DNA of 23,861 nt from positions 1-23,861 of the forward strand of contig JBFOMB010000184.1 of the NCBI GenBank assembly GCA_040830545.1, given 5' to 3'. The notes under the pieces are model-generated. The model was not told where the DNA came from, made no database searches, and saw only the letters and a program-made list of their open reading frames with translations. Of the stretch, positions 7,747 to 14,227 are shown piece by piece (positions within the stretch are counted from its first letter, which is position 1; the number at the start of each line of letters is the position of its first letter). The DNA comes from HXMU1420-2 sp040830545 (GTDB lineage Bacteria; Pseudomonadota; Alphaproteobacteria; Rhodobacterales; Rhodobacteraceae). Both the position numbers and the translations under genes were made by a program.

Positions 7747-9038
7747 GCGACTGGCGCGTTTTGGTGGTGGATGACGACCGCGAAATGCGGGCCTCTCTGG
7801 TGGATCTGCTGGAGGCCGCGGGTTGCACGGTCAAGGCGCTGCCCCGCGCCAGCGAAGTTGCCCGCGCTCTGCCGGGGTTCGAGGCGGACGTGATCCTCAG
7901 CGATGTGCGCATGCCCGGCATTTCGGGGCTGGAACTGCTGGACCAGATGGACGCGGCAAAGGCCCCACCCGTTGTCCTGATCTCAGCCCACGGGGACATT
8001 CCGACGGCTGTGTCCGCCATGCAGAAAGGCGCCTACAGCTTCGTGGAAAAGCCCTACGATCCGCGCCGATTGCTGTCTATCCTGTCCCATGCCGCTGAAC
8101 AGCACCGGATGCGGTCCAGCAATGCACGGCTGCGCGCGCGGCTTTTGCAATTGTCGGGGATCGAACGGTTGCTGCTGGGGGAGGCACCTGCAATCGCGCA
8201 AGTGCGCGAGGAAATTGCCGAACTGGCGGGCAGTCGCGCGTCGGTGCTGATCCAGGGGGAAACCGGGACGGGCAAGGACCTTGTGGCACGCGCGCTGCAC
8301 GATCTGGGGCAGCAGGGGGATGGCGCGTTTCTGGCGGTCAACACCGCGCAACTGACGCCCGAGCTGTTGCCGGGACTGGCGGCGCAGGCTGATGGCGGAA
8401 CGCTGTTTCTGGACGAAATCGCCGCCTGTGCGCCGGATGTGCAGGCCATGTTGCTGCGGCTGATCGAAAATCAGGACCTTTTGGTGCCGGGTGAAGCGCC
8501 GCGCAAACTGAACCTGCGTGTGATCTCTGCCACCAACGAAGATGTCGAAGACGCCATGGCGTCGGGCCGTCTGCGCAAGGATTTGTTTTTTCGGCTGGCG
8601 ACCATCCAACTGCGCTTGCCCGCCTTGCGCGCGCGCCGGGGCGACATCGTCCTACTGACCACGCGGTTCCTGGCAGACGTGGCGCAAACCTACGAAGTCG
8701 CACCCCCGGACCTGAGCGAAGATGACATCGCAGCGCTGGTGGGTCACGACTGGCCCGGCAATGTGCGCGAGTTGCGCAGCGTGGCGGAACGTCGTGTGCT
8801 GATGGCGCGTCGCGGCATGGGGTCGATGGCCGAGGCAATCCATCCACAGGAGGACGCGCAGGACATCCCGCATACGCTGCGCGAGGCCGTTGCGGCGTTC
8901 GAGCGTGAAATGATCGGGCGCGCGATCCGCAGCCACGAGGGCCGGATGGACGCGGTGGCCGAGGCGCTGGGGATCGGACGGCGGACCCTGAACGAGAAAA
9001 TCGTGAAGCTTGGCCTCGACAAGGACGCGCTGCTTTAG
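7743..9038 (+). CDS. dctD: NtrC-family response regulator DctD, lacking the GAFTGA loop
   Basis: The protein has 431 residues and overlaps dctB by four bases. The receiver domain has D10/D11, phospho-acceptor D54 (LSDVRMPG) and K103 (VEKPYDP). The AAA+ domain has Walker A GETGTGK (172-178), Walker B LFLDEI (221-226), the sensor I region SATN (262-265) and DWPGNVREL. Between GAFLAVNTAQLTPELL and AAQADGGTLFLDE the usual segment with ESELFGHEKGAFTGA is absent; only a few residues link the two. The C-terminus is a Fis-type helix-turn-helix (AVAEALGIGRRTLNEKI). GAFTGA is the sigma-54 contact loop, so this protein is predicted not to activate sigma-54 polymerase, as known for Rhodobacter capsulatus NtrC, which works with sigma-70. 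It probably controls dctPQM directly downstream. Confidence 0.88.
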   Translation: MSDWRVLVVDDDREMRASLVDLLEAAGCTVKALPRASEVARALPGFEADVILSDVRMPGISGLELLDQMDAAKAPPVVLISAHGDIPTAVSAMQKGAYSFVEKPYDPRRLLSILSHAAEQHRMRSSNARLRARLLQLSGIERLLLGEAPAIAQVREEIAELAGSRASVLIQGETGTGKDLVARALHDLGQQGDGAFLAVNTAQLTPELLPGLAAQADGGTLFLDEIAACAPDVQAMLLRLIENQDLLVPGEAPRKLNLRVISATNEDVEDAMASGRLRKDLFFRLATIQLRLPALRARRGDIVLLTTRFLADVAQTYEVAPPDLSEDDIAALVGHDWPGNVRELRSVAERRVLMARRGMGSMAEAIHPQEDAQDIPHTLREAVAAFEREMIGRAIRSHEGRMDAVAEALGIGRRTLNEKIVKLGLDKDALL

Positions 9039-9075
9039 CCTTACAGAACCCGGGCCTTGCCGCTGTCTCCGTTTG

Positions 9076-9095
9076 CCTTGCGGAAATCCGCAGGG
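9076..9095. promoter_or_regulatory. Inverted repeat between dctD and dctP
   Basis: TGCGGA (9079-9084) and TCCGCA (9087-9092) form a perfect dyad around AA, extended by CCT/GGG on either side with one G-T pair. No T-run follows. It lies 38 bases after dctD and about 100 bases before dctP, so it may be a regulator-binding site or the end of the dctBD transcript. The choice is undecided. Confidence 0.35.
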
Positions 9096-9196
9096 CAGGG
9101 CGGAATGAACGCGCAATTTCCCTCATTGAGTAATTGCACAAAGTTCGGGCACACTCCGCCCATTCCAATCTGTGGAACTCTGGAGGAGGAGTCCGA

Positions 9197-10213
9197 ATGA
9201 AGCATCTGATGGGACGGGCCGCCGTTGCGGCCCTGGCAATTGCCTTTGCAGGCGAAGCGCTGGCAACTGAATGGAACGTGTCGGTCTGGGGCAAGCGCCG
9301 CGCGTTTACGGAACACGTTGAAAAACTGGCCGAACTGGTCAGCGAGAAAACCAATGGCGAGTTCACGCTGAACATCAGCTATGGCGGGTTGTCCAAGAAC
9401 CGCGAAAACCTTGATGGCATCTCCATCGGCGCGTTCGAAATGGCGCAGTTCTGCGCGGGTTACCACCGCGACAAGAACCGCGTAATTACCGTGCTGGAAC
9501 TGCCCTTCCTGGGCGTCAGCAATCTGGAAGAAGAGGTTGCCGTGTCTGCCGCTGTCTATGGCCACCCCGCCGCGACAGAAGAGATGGCGCAGTGGAATGC
9601 CAAACTGCTGATGACCTCGCCCATGCCGCAATACAACCTGGTGGGCACGGGTGATCCGAAAACCACGCTGGCCGCGATGGACGGCATGCGCGTCCGGGCC
9701 ACCGGCGGTCTGGGTGAGGCGTTCAAGGCCGTTGGCGCGGTCCCGACCTCCGTCACCGCGACCGAGGCGTATCAGGCCATGGAATCCGGTGTTGTTGACA
9801 CGGTCGCGTTTGCACAGCACGCGCACCTGTCCTTTGGCACGATCAACCAAGCCGAATGGTGGACGTCGAACCTGAACCCCGGCACCGTGAATTGCCCGGT
9901 TGTCGTGAATATCGACGCTTATGACAGCCTGAGCGATGCTCATCGCGAAGCGCTGGACAGCTCGGTGTCCGAAGCGATCGACCACTACCTCGCCAACTAT
10001 GGCGAACTGCTGCAGCGCTGGGATTCCGTGCTGGAAGAGAAAGGTGTGCAGAAGGTCGAAATCGCGGACAGCGAAATCGAAGCTTTCCGTGCCAAGGCCG
10101 CTGACCCGATCCGGGACAAGTGGATTGCCGATATGGAAGCACAGGGACTGCCGGGGCAGGAACTGTATGATCTGGTCGTGAAGACATTGAACGACCACCG
10201 CAGCGGAAGCTGA
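9197..10213 (+). CDS. dctP: TRAP transporter periplasmic solute-binding protein DctP
   Basis: The protein has 338 residues from the ATG at 9197, preceded by a very strong ribosome site GGAGGAGGA at 9182-9190. The frame is open further upstream but without signal-like sequence. Residues 1-23 (ending AGEALA) are a Sec signal peptide and the mature protein begins TEWNVSVWGK. The body has the DctP-family plan, with the GMRVRATGG segment around R167, the position of the family's carboxylate-binding arginine, and the later segments TEAYQAMESGVVDTVAF and YDSLSDAHREAL. It captures an organic acid in the periplasm and hands it to DctQM. The neighbours dctBD upstream and dctQM downstream support the assignment. 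The exact substrate cannot be read; a C4-dicarboxylate is only the default for the family. Confidence 0.9.
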   Translation: MKHLMGRAAVAALAIAFAGEALATEWNVSVWGKRRAFTEHVEKLAELVSEKTNGEFTLNISYGGLSKNRENLDGISIGAFEMAQFCAGYHRDKNRVITVLELPFLGVSNLEEEVAVSAAVYGHPAATEEMAQWNAKLLMTSPMPQYNLVGTGDPKTTLAAMDGMRVRATGGLGEAFKAVGAVPTSVTATEAYQAMESGVVDTVAFAQHAHLSFGTINQAEWWTSNLNPGTVNCPVVVNIDAYDSLSDAHREALDSSVSEAIDHYLANYGELLQRWDSVLEEKGVQKVEIADSEIEAFRAKAADPIRDKWIADMEAQGLPGQELYDLVVKTLNDHRSGS

Positions 10214-10223
10214 ACCAAGGGGC

Positions 10224-10290
10224 GAGGTGCAGGCATCCTGCACCTCTGACCTGGACGCAAGGCGCGCCTGTCCTGATGCGCCTTGCGTCC
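10224..10290 (+). promoter_or_regulatory. Two perfect hairpins in the dctP-dctQ gap (mRNA stabiliser/attenuator)
   Basis: The first hairpin pairs GAGGTGCAGG (10224-10233) with CCTGCACCTC (10237-10246) around CAT. The second pairs GGACGCAAGGCGC (10253-10265) with GCGCCTTGCGTCC (10278-10290), 13 bp without mismatch around a 12-base loop. The following bases are A-rich rather than T-rich, so a classical terminator is unlikely on this strand. Such stems after a binding-protein gene are known to protect the upstream mRNA from 3' exonucleases, giving more binding protein than membrane subunits. Confidence 0.75.
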
Positions 10291-10319
10291 AAAAATCAAA
10301 AAATTAGGGGGGACAGGGA

Positions 10320-10949
10320 ATGGCCGGATCCGCTGCCGTTCTGGAAGACGACAGTCTTCTCAGCCGTTTGGACCGCAGGCTGCTGGTGTTGGAGCGTTTC
10401 TTTGCTCTGATTGGTGGTTTGGCGGTGCTCAGCCTCATGTTCCTCGCCGTGCGCTCGGTTGGCGGGCGCGAGTTTTTCGAGGCCCCGTTGCAAGGCTACA
10501 CAAACTGGATCGAGGCGCTGATGCCGATCATCGCGATCCTGGGTGTGTCCTATGTGCAGCGTGATGGCACACATATCCGGATGGACATCCTGATCGGGCA
10601 ACTCAGCGGACGCCTGTTGTGGGCGATCGAGGCGCTGATGGTGTTCCTGATGCTCGTCCTGATGATCTTCCTCGCCATTGGGGCCTATGACTTCTTCGAC
10701 CGGGCCTTTGACTGCGCGCGCCCTTTGTGTTCGCGCGACAGCTTCGATGACGTCAACATGCCCACCTGGCCTTACAAACTGGTGGTGCCCATTGCCTTTG
10801 GCCTGCTGTGCCTGCGTTTGGCCTTGCAGGTCTTTGGTTACGCCCGTGCCGCAGTGCTGGGGCTGGACCGTCCCGTCGGCGTCCCGCTGGTGCAATCGGT
10901 CGAGGAACAGGCCCGCGCAGAGGCTGAGCAGTTGGAAGGGCGCGACTGA
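10320..10949 (+). CDS. dctQ: TRAP transporter small membrane subunit DctQ
   Basis: The protein has 209 residues; the ATG at 10320 follows an AGGGGGGACAGGGA purine tract. Four transmembrane segments are visible (starting near FFALIGGLAVLSLMFLAVRS, ALMPIIAILGVSYV, IEALMVFLMLVLMIFLAIGA and LVVPIAFGLLCLRLALQVFG), matching the DctQ topology. Between the third and fourth lies an extra loop with two cysteines (DCARPLCSRDSFDD) that could form a disulfide if periplasmic. The conserved stretch GVSYVQRDGTHIRMDIL is family-typical. It couples the binding protein to the DctM permease. Its stop overlaps the dctM start by one base (TGATG), indicating coupled translation. Confidence 0.9.
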   Translation: MAGSAAVLEDDSLLSRLDRRLLVLERFFALIGGLAVLSLMFLAVRSVGGREFFEAPLQGYTNWIEALMPIIAILGVSYVQRDGTHIRMDILIGQLSGRLLWAIEALMVFLMLVLMIFLAIGAYDFFDRAFDCARPLCSRDSFDDVNMPTWPYKLVVPIAFGLLCLRLALQVFGYARAAVLGLDRPVGVPLVQSVEEQARAEAEQLEGRD

Positions 10950-12346
10950 TGGATGAAATCACAATTGGCCTCTGGGTAACCGGTGGCATGCTGGGGCTTG
11001 TCATCCTGGGCCTGCGCGTCGGCTTCGCGGCTGCCCTCGCAGGGTTTGTCGGCCTTGTCTGGCTGCGCTGGAACGGGTTTGACTATGATCCGGAACGGTT
11101 CGGCAAAGCAGTTCAAATCTCGCTGCGTATCGCGGGGCAGGAACCTTATTCCAAGGTCGCCGCGCACGCCCTGTCCCTGATCCCGACCTTTATCCTGATT
11201 GGCTATCTCGCCTACTACGCCGGTCTGACCAAGGCGTTGTTCGAGGCCGCCAAACGCTGGATCGCTTGGGTGCCTGGCGGGTTGGCCGTCTCAACGGTGT
11301 TCTCGACAGCGGGCTTCGCTGCTGTGTCCGGCGCATCTGTTGCCACAGCCGCCGTGTTCGCCCGTATCGCAATCCCCGAAATGCTCAAGATCGGGTATAA
11401 CAAACAATTCGCGGCTGGTGTCGTTGCTGCCGGGGGCACACTGGCCTCGTTGATCCCACCCTCAGCCATCCTCGTGATCTATGCACTGATCGTTGAACAG
11501 GACGTGGGCAAGCTGTTGCTTGCGGGCTTCATCCCCGGTGTCTTCTCGGCTTTTGTCTACGGGATACTGATCGTCTCGATTGCCGTGATGTTCAAATCCG
11601 TCGGCCCGCCGGTCACCGGTTTCACCTGGCGCGAGCGGTTTGAAAGCCTGCCTGCCGCCCTGCCAATTGTGGCCGTCGTGGTTGTGATCATCTTCTTTGT
11701 CTACAACCCGTTCGGCGACGCCTGGGGCACCCCGACCGAGGGTGGAGCCGTTGGCGCCTTCATCGTCTTCTGCATGGCGCTTTATCGTGGAATGCGCTGG
11801 CCCGAGCTGAAATCGGCCCTGCTGGAAACCGCGAAACTCAGCGTCATGATCTTCACGATCATCTGGGGCGTCCTAATCTATGTCCGGTTCCTGGGCTTTG
11901 CTGACCTGCCGGGCGCCTTCTCGGACTGGATCACGTCGCTGTCGATGTCACCCATGCTGATCCTGATCTGCATCCTGCTGGCTTACGCGGTGCTGGGCAT
12001 GTTCATGGACGCCATCGGCATGCTGTTGCTGACCCTGCCGGTGGTCTACCCGGCGGTGATGGCGCTCAATGGGGGCGAGTTCGTATCCGCCGCGGACAGC
12101 ACATTTGGCATGTCGGGACCCATGTGCGCGATCTGGTTCGGTATCCTTGTGGTGAAAATGGCCGAGTTCTGCCTGATCACCCCGCCCATCGGCCTCAATT
12201 GTTTCGTCGTGGCGGGCGTGCGCGATGACCTGAGCGTGCAAGACGTGTTCAAAGGCGTCACGCCGTTCTTTGTCGCGGATGCTGTGACCATCGCCTTGCT
12301 GGTGGCGTTCCCGTCCATCGTGCTGTGGCTGCCGAGTTTGGCGTGA
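10949..12346 (+). CDS. dctM: TRAP transporter large permease subunit DctM
   Basis: The protein has 465 residues, slightly longer than the usual 425-440. About a dozen hydrophobic helices fit the DctM/IT-superfamily permease, with signature stretches such as STAGFAAVSGASVATAAVFA, AGGTLASLIPPSAILVIYAL and LITPPIGLNCFVVAG. It is the sodium-driven transport channel of the TRAP system in the inner membrane. The start overlaps the dctQ stop. The gene is the last of the transporter operon; a 7-bp stem (CTGGCTG/CAGCCAG at 12365-12385) lies 18 bases after the stop. Confidence 0.92.
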   Translation: MDEITIGLWVTGGMLGLVILGLRVGFAAALAGFVGLVWLRWNGFDYDPERFGKAVQISLRIAGQEPYSKVAAHALSLIPTFILIGYLAYYAGLTKALFEAAKRWIAWVPGGLAVSTVFSTAGFAAVSGASVATAAVFARIAIPEMLKIGYNKQFAAGVVAAGGTLASLIPPSAILVIYALIVEQDVGKLLLAGFIPGVFSAFVYGILIVSIAVMFKSVGPPVTGFTWRERFESLPAALPIVAVVVVIIFFVYNPFGDAWGTPTEGGAVGAFIVFCMALYRGMRWPELKSALLETAKLSVMIFTIIWGVLIYVRFLGFADLPGAFSDWITSLSMSPMLILICILLAYAVLGMFMDAIGMLLLTLPVVYPAVMALNGGEFVSAADSTFGMSGPMCAIWFGILVVKMAEFCLITPPIGLNCFVVAGVRDDLSVQDVFKGVTPFFVADAVTIALLVAFPSIVLWLPSLA

Positions 12347-12364
12347 TGGGCATTGGGATGGTCT

Positions 12365-12385
12365 CTGGCTGACTGTGCCAGCCAG
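12365..12385 (+). terminator. Short hairpin after dctM
   Basis: CTGGCTG (12365-12371) and CAGCCAG (12379-12385) form a 7-bp perfect stem with a 7-base loop, 18 bases past the dctM stop. The downstream sequence is C/T-rich but lacks a clean T-run, so terminator activity is only probable. Confidence 0.4.
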
Positions 12386-12446
12386 TCTCGCGAAACTTCA
12401 TTCCCGTTTCTCTACCACAAAGCAACGTAAGAGATTGGTCACATAG

Positions 12447-12534
12447 ACCAGCCCACGACCGCGGGTGGGGGAGAAGCCCCCGCCGTTTTGCCGAAGGCAA
12501 ACCTCTGGTTTGACGCGGGCGGTCGGGGGCTGGT
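12447..12534. repeat. Composite multi-stem palindromic intergenic element
   Basis: This is the main content of the 365-base gap between dctM and the tRNA gene. Outer arms ACCAGCCCACGACCGC (12447-12462) and GCGGTCGGGGGCTGGT (12519-12534) pair at 15 of 16 positions. Inside are three smaller stems: GGGGG/CCCCC (12467-12471 with 12477-12481), TTTGCC/GGCAAA (12487-12492 with 12496-12501), and AAACC/GGTTT (12499-12503 with 12507-12511); the last two share three bases and so are alternatives. It looks like a mobile or dispersed palindromic unit, or a bidirectional terminator between convergent genes. The rest of the gap shows no convincing gene. Confidence 0.6.
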
Positions 12535-12711
12535 CGGCTTCGCCTCCCGCGGATTCGATTGTGACTCATGGAGCATGCTTTGGATCGGTGACCCGACAAA
12601 ACTGGGTCGGCTACAAGGCGATGTTCCGAGTTGATCAAGTGAAGTCCGCACAAGTTTCGCAACGCTCTTCGCGGGCTTCAGAACAAAACACGGCTTACAA
12701 GCACATGATTT

Positions 12712-13006
12712 TGGTACGGGCGGGGGGACTCGAACCCCCACGGGCTTTCGCCCCACGGATTTTCGTACCCTCCACGGTTTTCACCGCCACCGGATCCCCG
12801 GCGTTTGGGGTCTGGACTATCCCTTCACCATAGCCATTCGGCGTTAGGTGCTGCCCGTCTAGTCTCTACACCTTCCCCTTGCGGGGGCTTGGCTCGGGAT
12901 TGCCATCTGACAGGTTTCCCCGAATTTGAGCAGTTCTACGTCCGGCGTTTCCCCCGGCGCACTCAACAGTTTAAGTCCGATGCGTCTACCATTCCGCCAC
13001 GCCCGC
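12712..13006 (-). tRNA. tRNA-Leu(UAA), interrupted by a group I intron
   Basis: Exon 1 is 13006-12973 (34 nt): acceptor GCGGGCG, a D-arm, then CGGACTT ending at U34. Exon 2 is 12763-12712 (52 nt): AAAATCCGT, a 15-base long variable arm (GGGC-GAAA-GCCC), the T-arm with GGTTCGAGTCC, acceptor CGCCCGT, A73 and an encoded CCA. Joined, they give an 86-nt leucine-type tRNA with loop CTTAAAA and anticodon UAA. The acceptor has a G1-U72 wobble and U27-U43 is unpaired; all other stems fit. Between the exons is a 209-nt intron at the same position as in cyanobacterial tRNA-Leu(UAA) genes. Unspliced RNA cannot form the anticodon, so splicing is needed for function. Confidence 0.92.
12764..12972 (-). other. 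Group I self-splicing intron in tRNA-Leu(UAA), IC3-like
   Basis: The intron runs from base 12972 (first base, A) to 12764 (terminal G) on the minus strand. Landmarks in order: AAACTGTTGAGT, whose GAGT at 12964-12961 can pair with exon ACTT to form P1 with a U-G wobble at the 5' splice site; CTCAAATTCGGGGAAACCTG; GGCAATCCCGAGCCAAGCC; AGAGACTAGACGGG; CACCTAACG; and GATAGTCCAGACC. GACTA (12864-12860) and TAGTC (12819-12815) form P7, the guanosine-binding helix. These blocks match, by recollection, those of the Anabaena pre-tRNA-Leu intron. No open frame or homing endonuclease is present, so the intron is small and ORF-less. Confidence 0.9.
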
Positions 13007-13016
13007 ATCCGTGTCG

Positions 13017-13045
13017 TCTATAGCTGTGGGCGGGCAGGGGGCCAA
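13017..13045 (-). promoter_or_regulatory. Probable sigma-70 promoter of the tRNA-Leu gene
   Basis: On the minus strand, TTGGCC (13045-13040) and TATAGA (13022-13017) are separated by 17 bases. Transcription would start near 13010, only a few bases before the tRNA 5' end. The -35 matches TTGACA only in its first half, as is common in alphaproteobacteria. Confidence 0.5.
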
Positions 13046-13060
13046 GAGGCAAACGCCACG

Positions 13061-13501
13061 TTAGCCCCGCAGATCAGGCACCGCGCCGGGCCGGTGTCGC
13101 GCACGCGCAGTATCCAGCCCCAGTGACAGCCCGCGTCCGATCCGGTGCGCCAGTTTGGACCAGGCCCGCGCGGTTTGTTCCGGCAGTTCTTCGGCCAGCA
13201 CTTGATCGAATAACTCCAGCCAGATCGCGAAATGATGCGCCTTTACCGCCATCGTGCCCGCATGCACCATCATCGGATTGCCGTCATAGACCGGCTGGCG
13301 CAGCAGCGCGTTGCGCCAGAACCGCCCGATCTTGGCCTCATGCACCCGCCACAGGTCGGCATCCGTGCTGATGCTGTCGTTGAAAATCGGCCCCAGCACT
13401 GGATGCACCCGCACCCGCGCATAAAACGCCGCCACCACCTGGTCGATCTGTTCCTCACTCACCGGCACACGGGCGAGCGACGCGTTCACATCAGCACCCA
13501 T
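13061..13501 (-). CDS. Group III truncated haemoglobin
   Basis: The protein has 146 residues from the ATG at 13501, with a G-rich ribosome site (GGGGGG) just upstream. A longer open frame upstream overlaps a small membrane-protein gene in another frame and is not used. Globin features are helix B VVAAFYARVRVHPVLGPIFN with Phe26 and Tyr27 (B9/B10), helix E region GRFWRNALL, and the likely proximal His in HHFAIWLELF (H90), with Trp94 in the H-F-x-x-W pattern typical of group III. Members of this class bind O2 and NO. The gene is divergent from an NsrR-like regulator, so a role in nitric-oxide detoxification is likely. It overlaps the upstream 50-residue gene by 16 bases. Confidence 0.85.
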   Translation of the reverse strand: MGADVNASLARVPVSEEQIDQVVAAFYARVRVHPVLGPIFNDSISTDADLWRVHEAKIGRFWRNALLRQPVYDGNPMMVHAGTMAVKAHHFAIWLELFDQVLAEELPEQTARAWSKLAHRIGRGLSLGLDTARARHRPGAVPDLRG

Positions 13502-13638
13502 AGGCCCCCCAGCAACACCACAAGATAGACAATCATATTGAACATGGACCGGATCAACCCTGCATCCGCCTCGGGGTCCACGCCCATGCGACGACAGATA
13601 TAGGTTCCGGGCCAAAGCAGCGCGTCAAACACCGACAT
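13486..13638 (-). CDS. 50-residue single-pass membrane microprotein upstream of the globin
   Basis: I read this frame by hand from the ATG at 13638 to the TGA at 13488-13486. The protein begins MSVFDALLWPGTYICRRMGV, continues with an acidic stretch (DPEADAGLIRSM), and ends in one transmembrane helix (FNMIVYLVVLLGGLWVLM). GAGG just upstream could serve as ribosome site. It overlaps the globin start by 16 bases in another frame, suggesting translational coupling, and is the first gene under the divergent NsrR-like operator. I do not recognise the family. A membrane partner or anchor for the globin is a guess; a spurious frame is possible but the hydrophobic pattern argues against it. Confidence 0.6.
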   Translation of the reverse strand: MSVFDALLWPGTYICRRMGVDPEADAGLIRSMFNMIVYLVVLLGGLWVLM

Positions 13639-13649
13639 GCGAGGTCCCC

Positions 13650-13678
13650 TTTATTACGCATATTAGATACGCAATAAA
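13650..13678. promoter_or_regulatory. Putative NsrR operator (29-bp imperfect dyad)
   Basis: In the AT-rich 81-bp gap between the globin unit and nsrR, TTTATT (13650-13655) and AATAAA (13673-13678) are outer arms, with inner matched CG and AT pairs around a TTAGA centre. It sits 12 bases from the microprotein start. A dimeric Rrf2 repressor would fit such a site; binding is inferred. Confidence 0.55.
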
Positions 13679-13719
13679 TGATCTCTTTAATTCCGTAAAT
13701 CAAATGCTATTTTTGTCGC

Positions 13720-14163
13720 ATGCAATTGGGGAAATTCACCGACTTCGGCCTGCGCGTGCTGGTGCACCTGGCCGCCACCGCGCCGGACCGGCAAAGCGCG
13801 CGCCAGATCGCGCAGGTTTTTAACGTGTCCGAACATCATCTGGCCAAGGTCTGTTCGCGGCTGGTGCAGGCCGGGTTTCTGATCTCGGAACGGGGGCGTG
13901 CCGGTGGGCTGTGGTTGGCACGGCCTGTTGATCAGATCACGCTGGGGGCCGTGGCCCGCGCGCTGACCAAGGGGCATCCACTGGTCGAATGCTTTGGTGA
14001 CGGTCCCTGCGACTGCCTGATCCTGCCGGTGTGCGGGCTGAAATCCCCGCTGGCCGAAGCGCGAGAGGCGTTTTTTGCCGCGCTGGACCAGCATACGCTA
14101 CAGGACGTGGTTGCTCCGCAAATGCCCGCCTTGCGTCGGCTGCTTGCGGATGCCGGTGTCTGA
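13720..14163 (+). CDS. nsrR: Rrf2-family iron-sulfur regulator, NsrR-like
   Basis: The protein has 147 residues. The N-terminal winged helix (MQLGKFTDFGLRVLVHLAAT) and the recognition region VFNVSEHHLAKVCSRLVQAG are typical of Rrf2 proteins. The cluster-binding cysteines are C91, C97 and C105 in ECFGDGPCDCLILPVCGLK, with an extra C99; the spacing closely resembles NsrR. NsrR carries a [4Fe-4S] or [2Fe-2S] cluster that reacts with NO and releases its target promoters. The gene is divergent from a globin and a small membrane protein across a dyad at 13650-13678, the expected autoregulated layout. No strong ribosome site is seen before the ATG at 13720. IscR or RirA are less likely given the neighbour and the cysteine pattern. 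Confidence 0.82.
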   Translation: MQLGKFTDFGLRVLVHLAATAPDRQSARQIAQVFNVSEHHLAKVCSRLVQAGFLISERGRAGGLWLARPVDQITLGAVARALTKGHPLVECFGDGPCDCLILPVCGLKSPLAEAREAFFAALDQHTLQDVVAPQMPALRRLLADAGV

Positions 14164-14227
14164 GCCGGGGCTTGTGGACCGTTGTCTTCCCCGGCATGCT
14201 GATCCCACACAGCGACGGAGAACAACC

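Noticed and set aside
9147..9163. Possible sigma-54 promoter before dctP (GGGCAC with a downstream GCCC).
   Set aside because: The -24 half is fair, but at the -12 position the required GC reads CC, and DctD lacks GAFTGA. I do not claim a sigma-54 promoter.
9041..10243. A 400-codon minus-strand frame opposite dctP.
   Set aside because: dctP has a signal peptide, a strong ribosome site and family motifs; the opposite frame has none.
12465..13126. Open frames of 66-122 codons overlapping the palindromic element and the tRNA.
   Set aside because: The DNA is explained by the composite palindrome, tRNA exons and group I intron; no intron-encoded endonuclease motif such as LAGLIDADG or GIY-YIG is present.
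13061..13615. A longer globin with about 38 extra N-terminal residues.
   Set aside because: The extension overlaps the membrane microprotein in another frame, does not look like globin, and the ATG at 13501 has a ribosome site and gives the family length.
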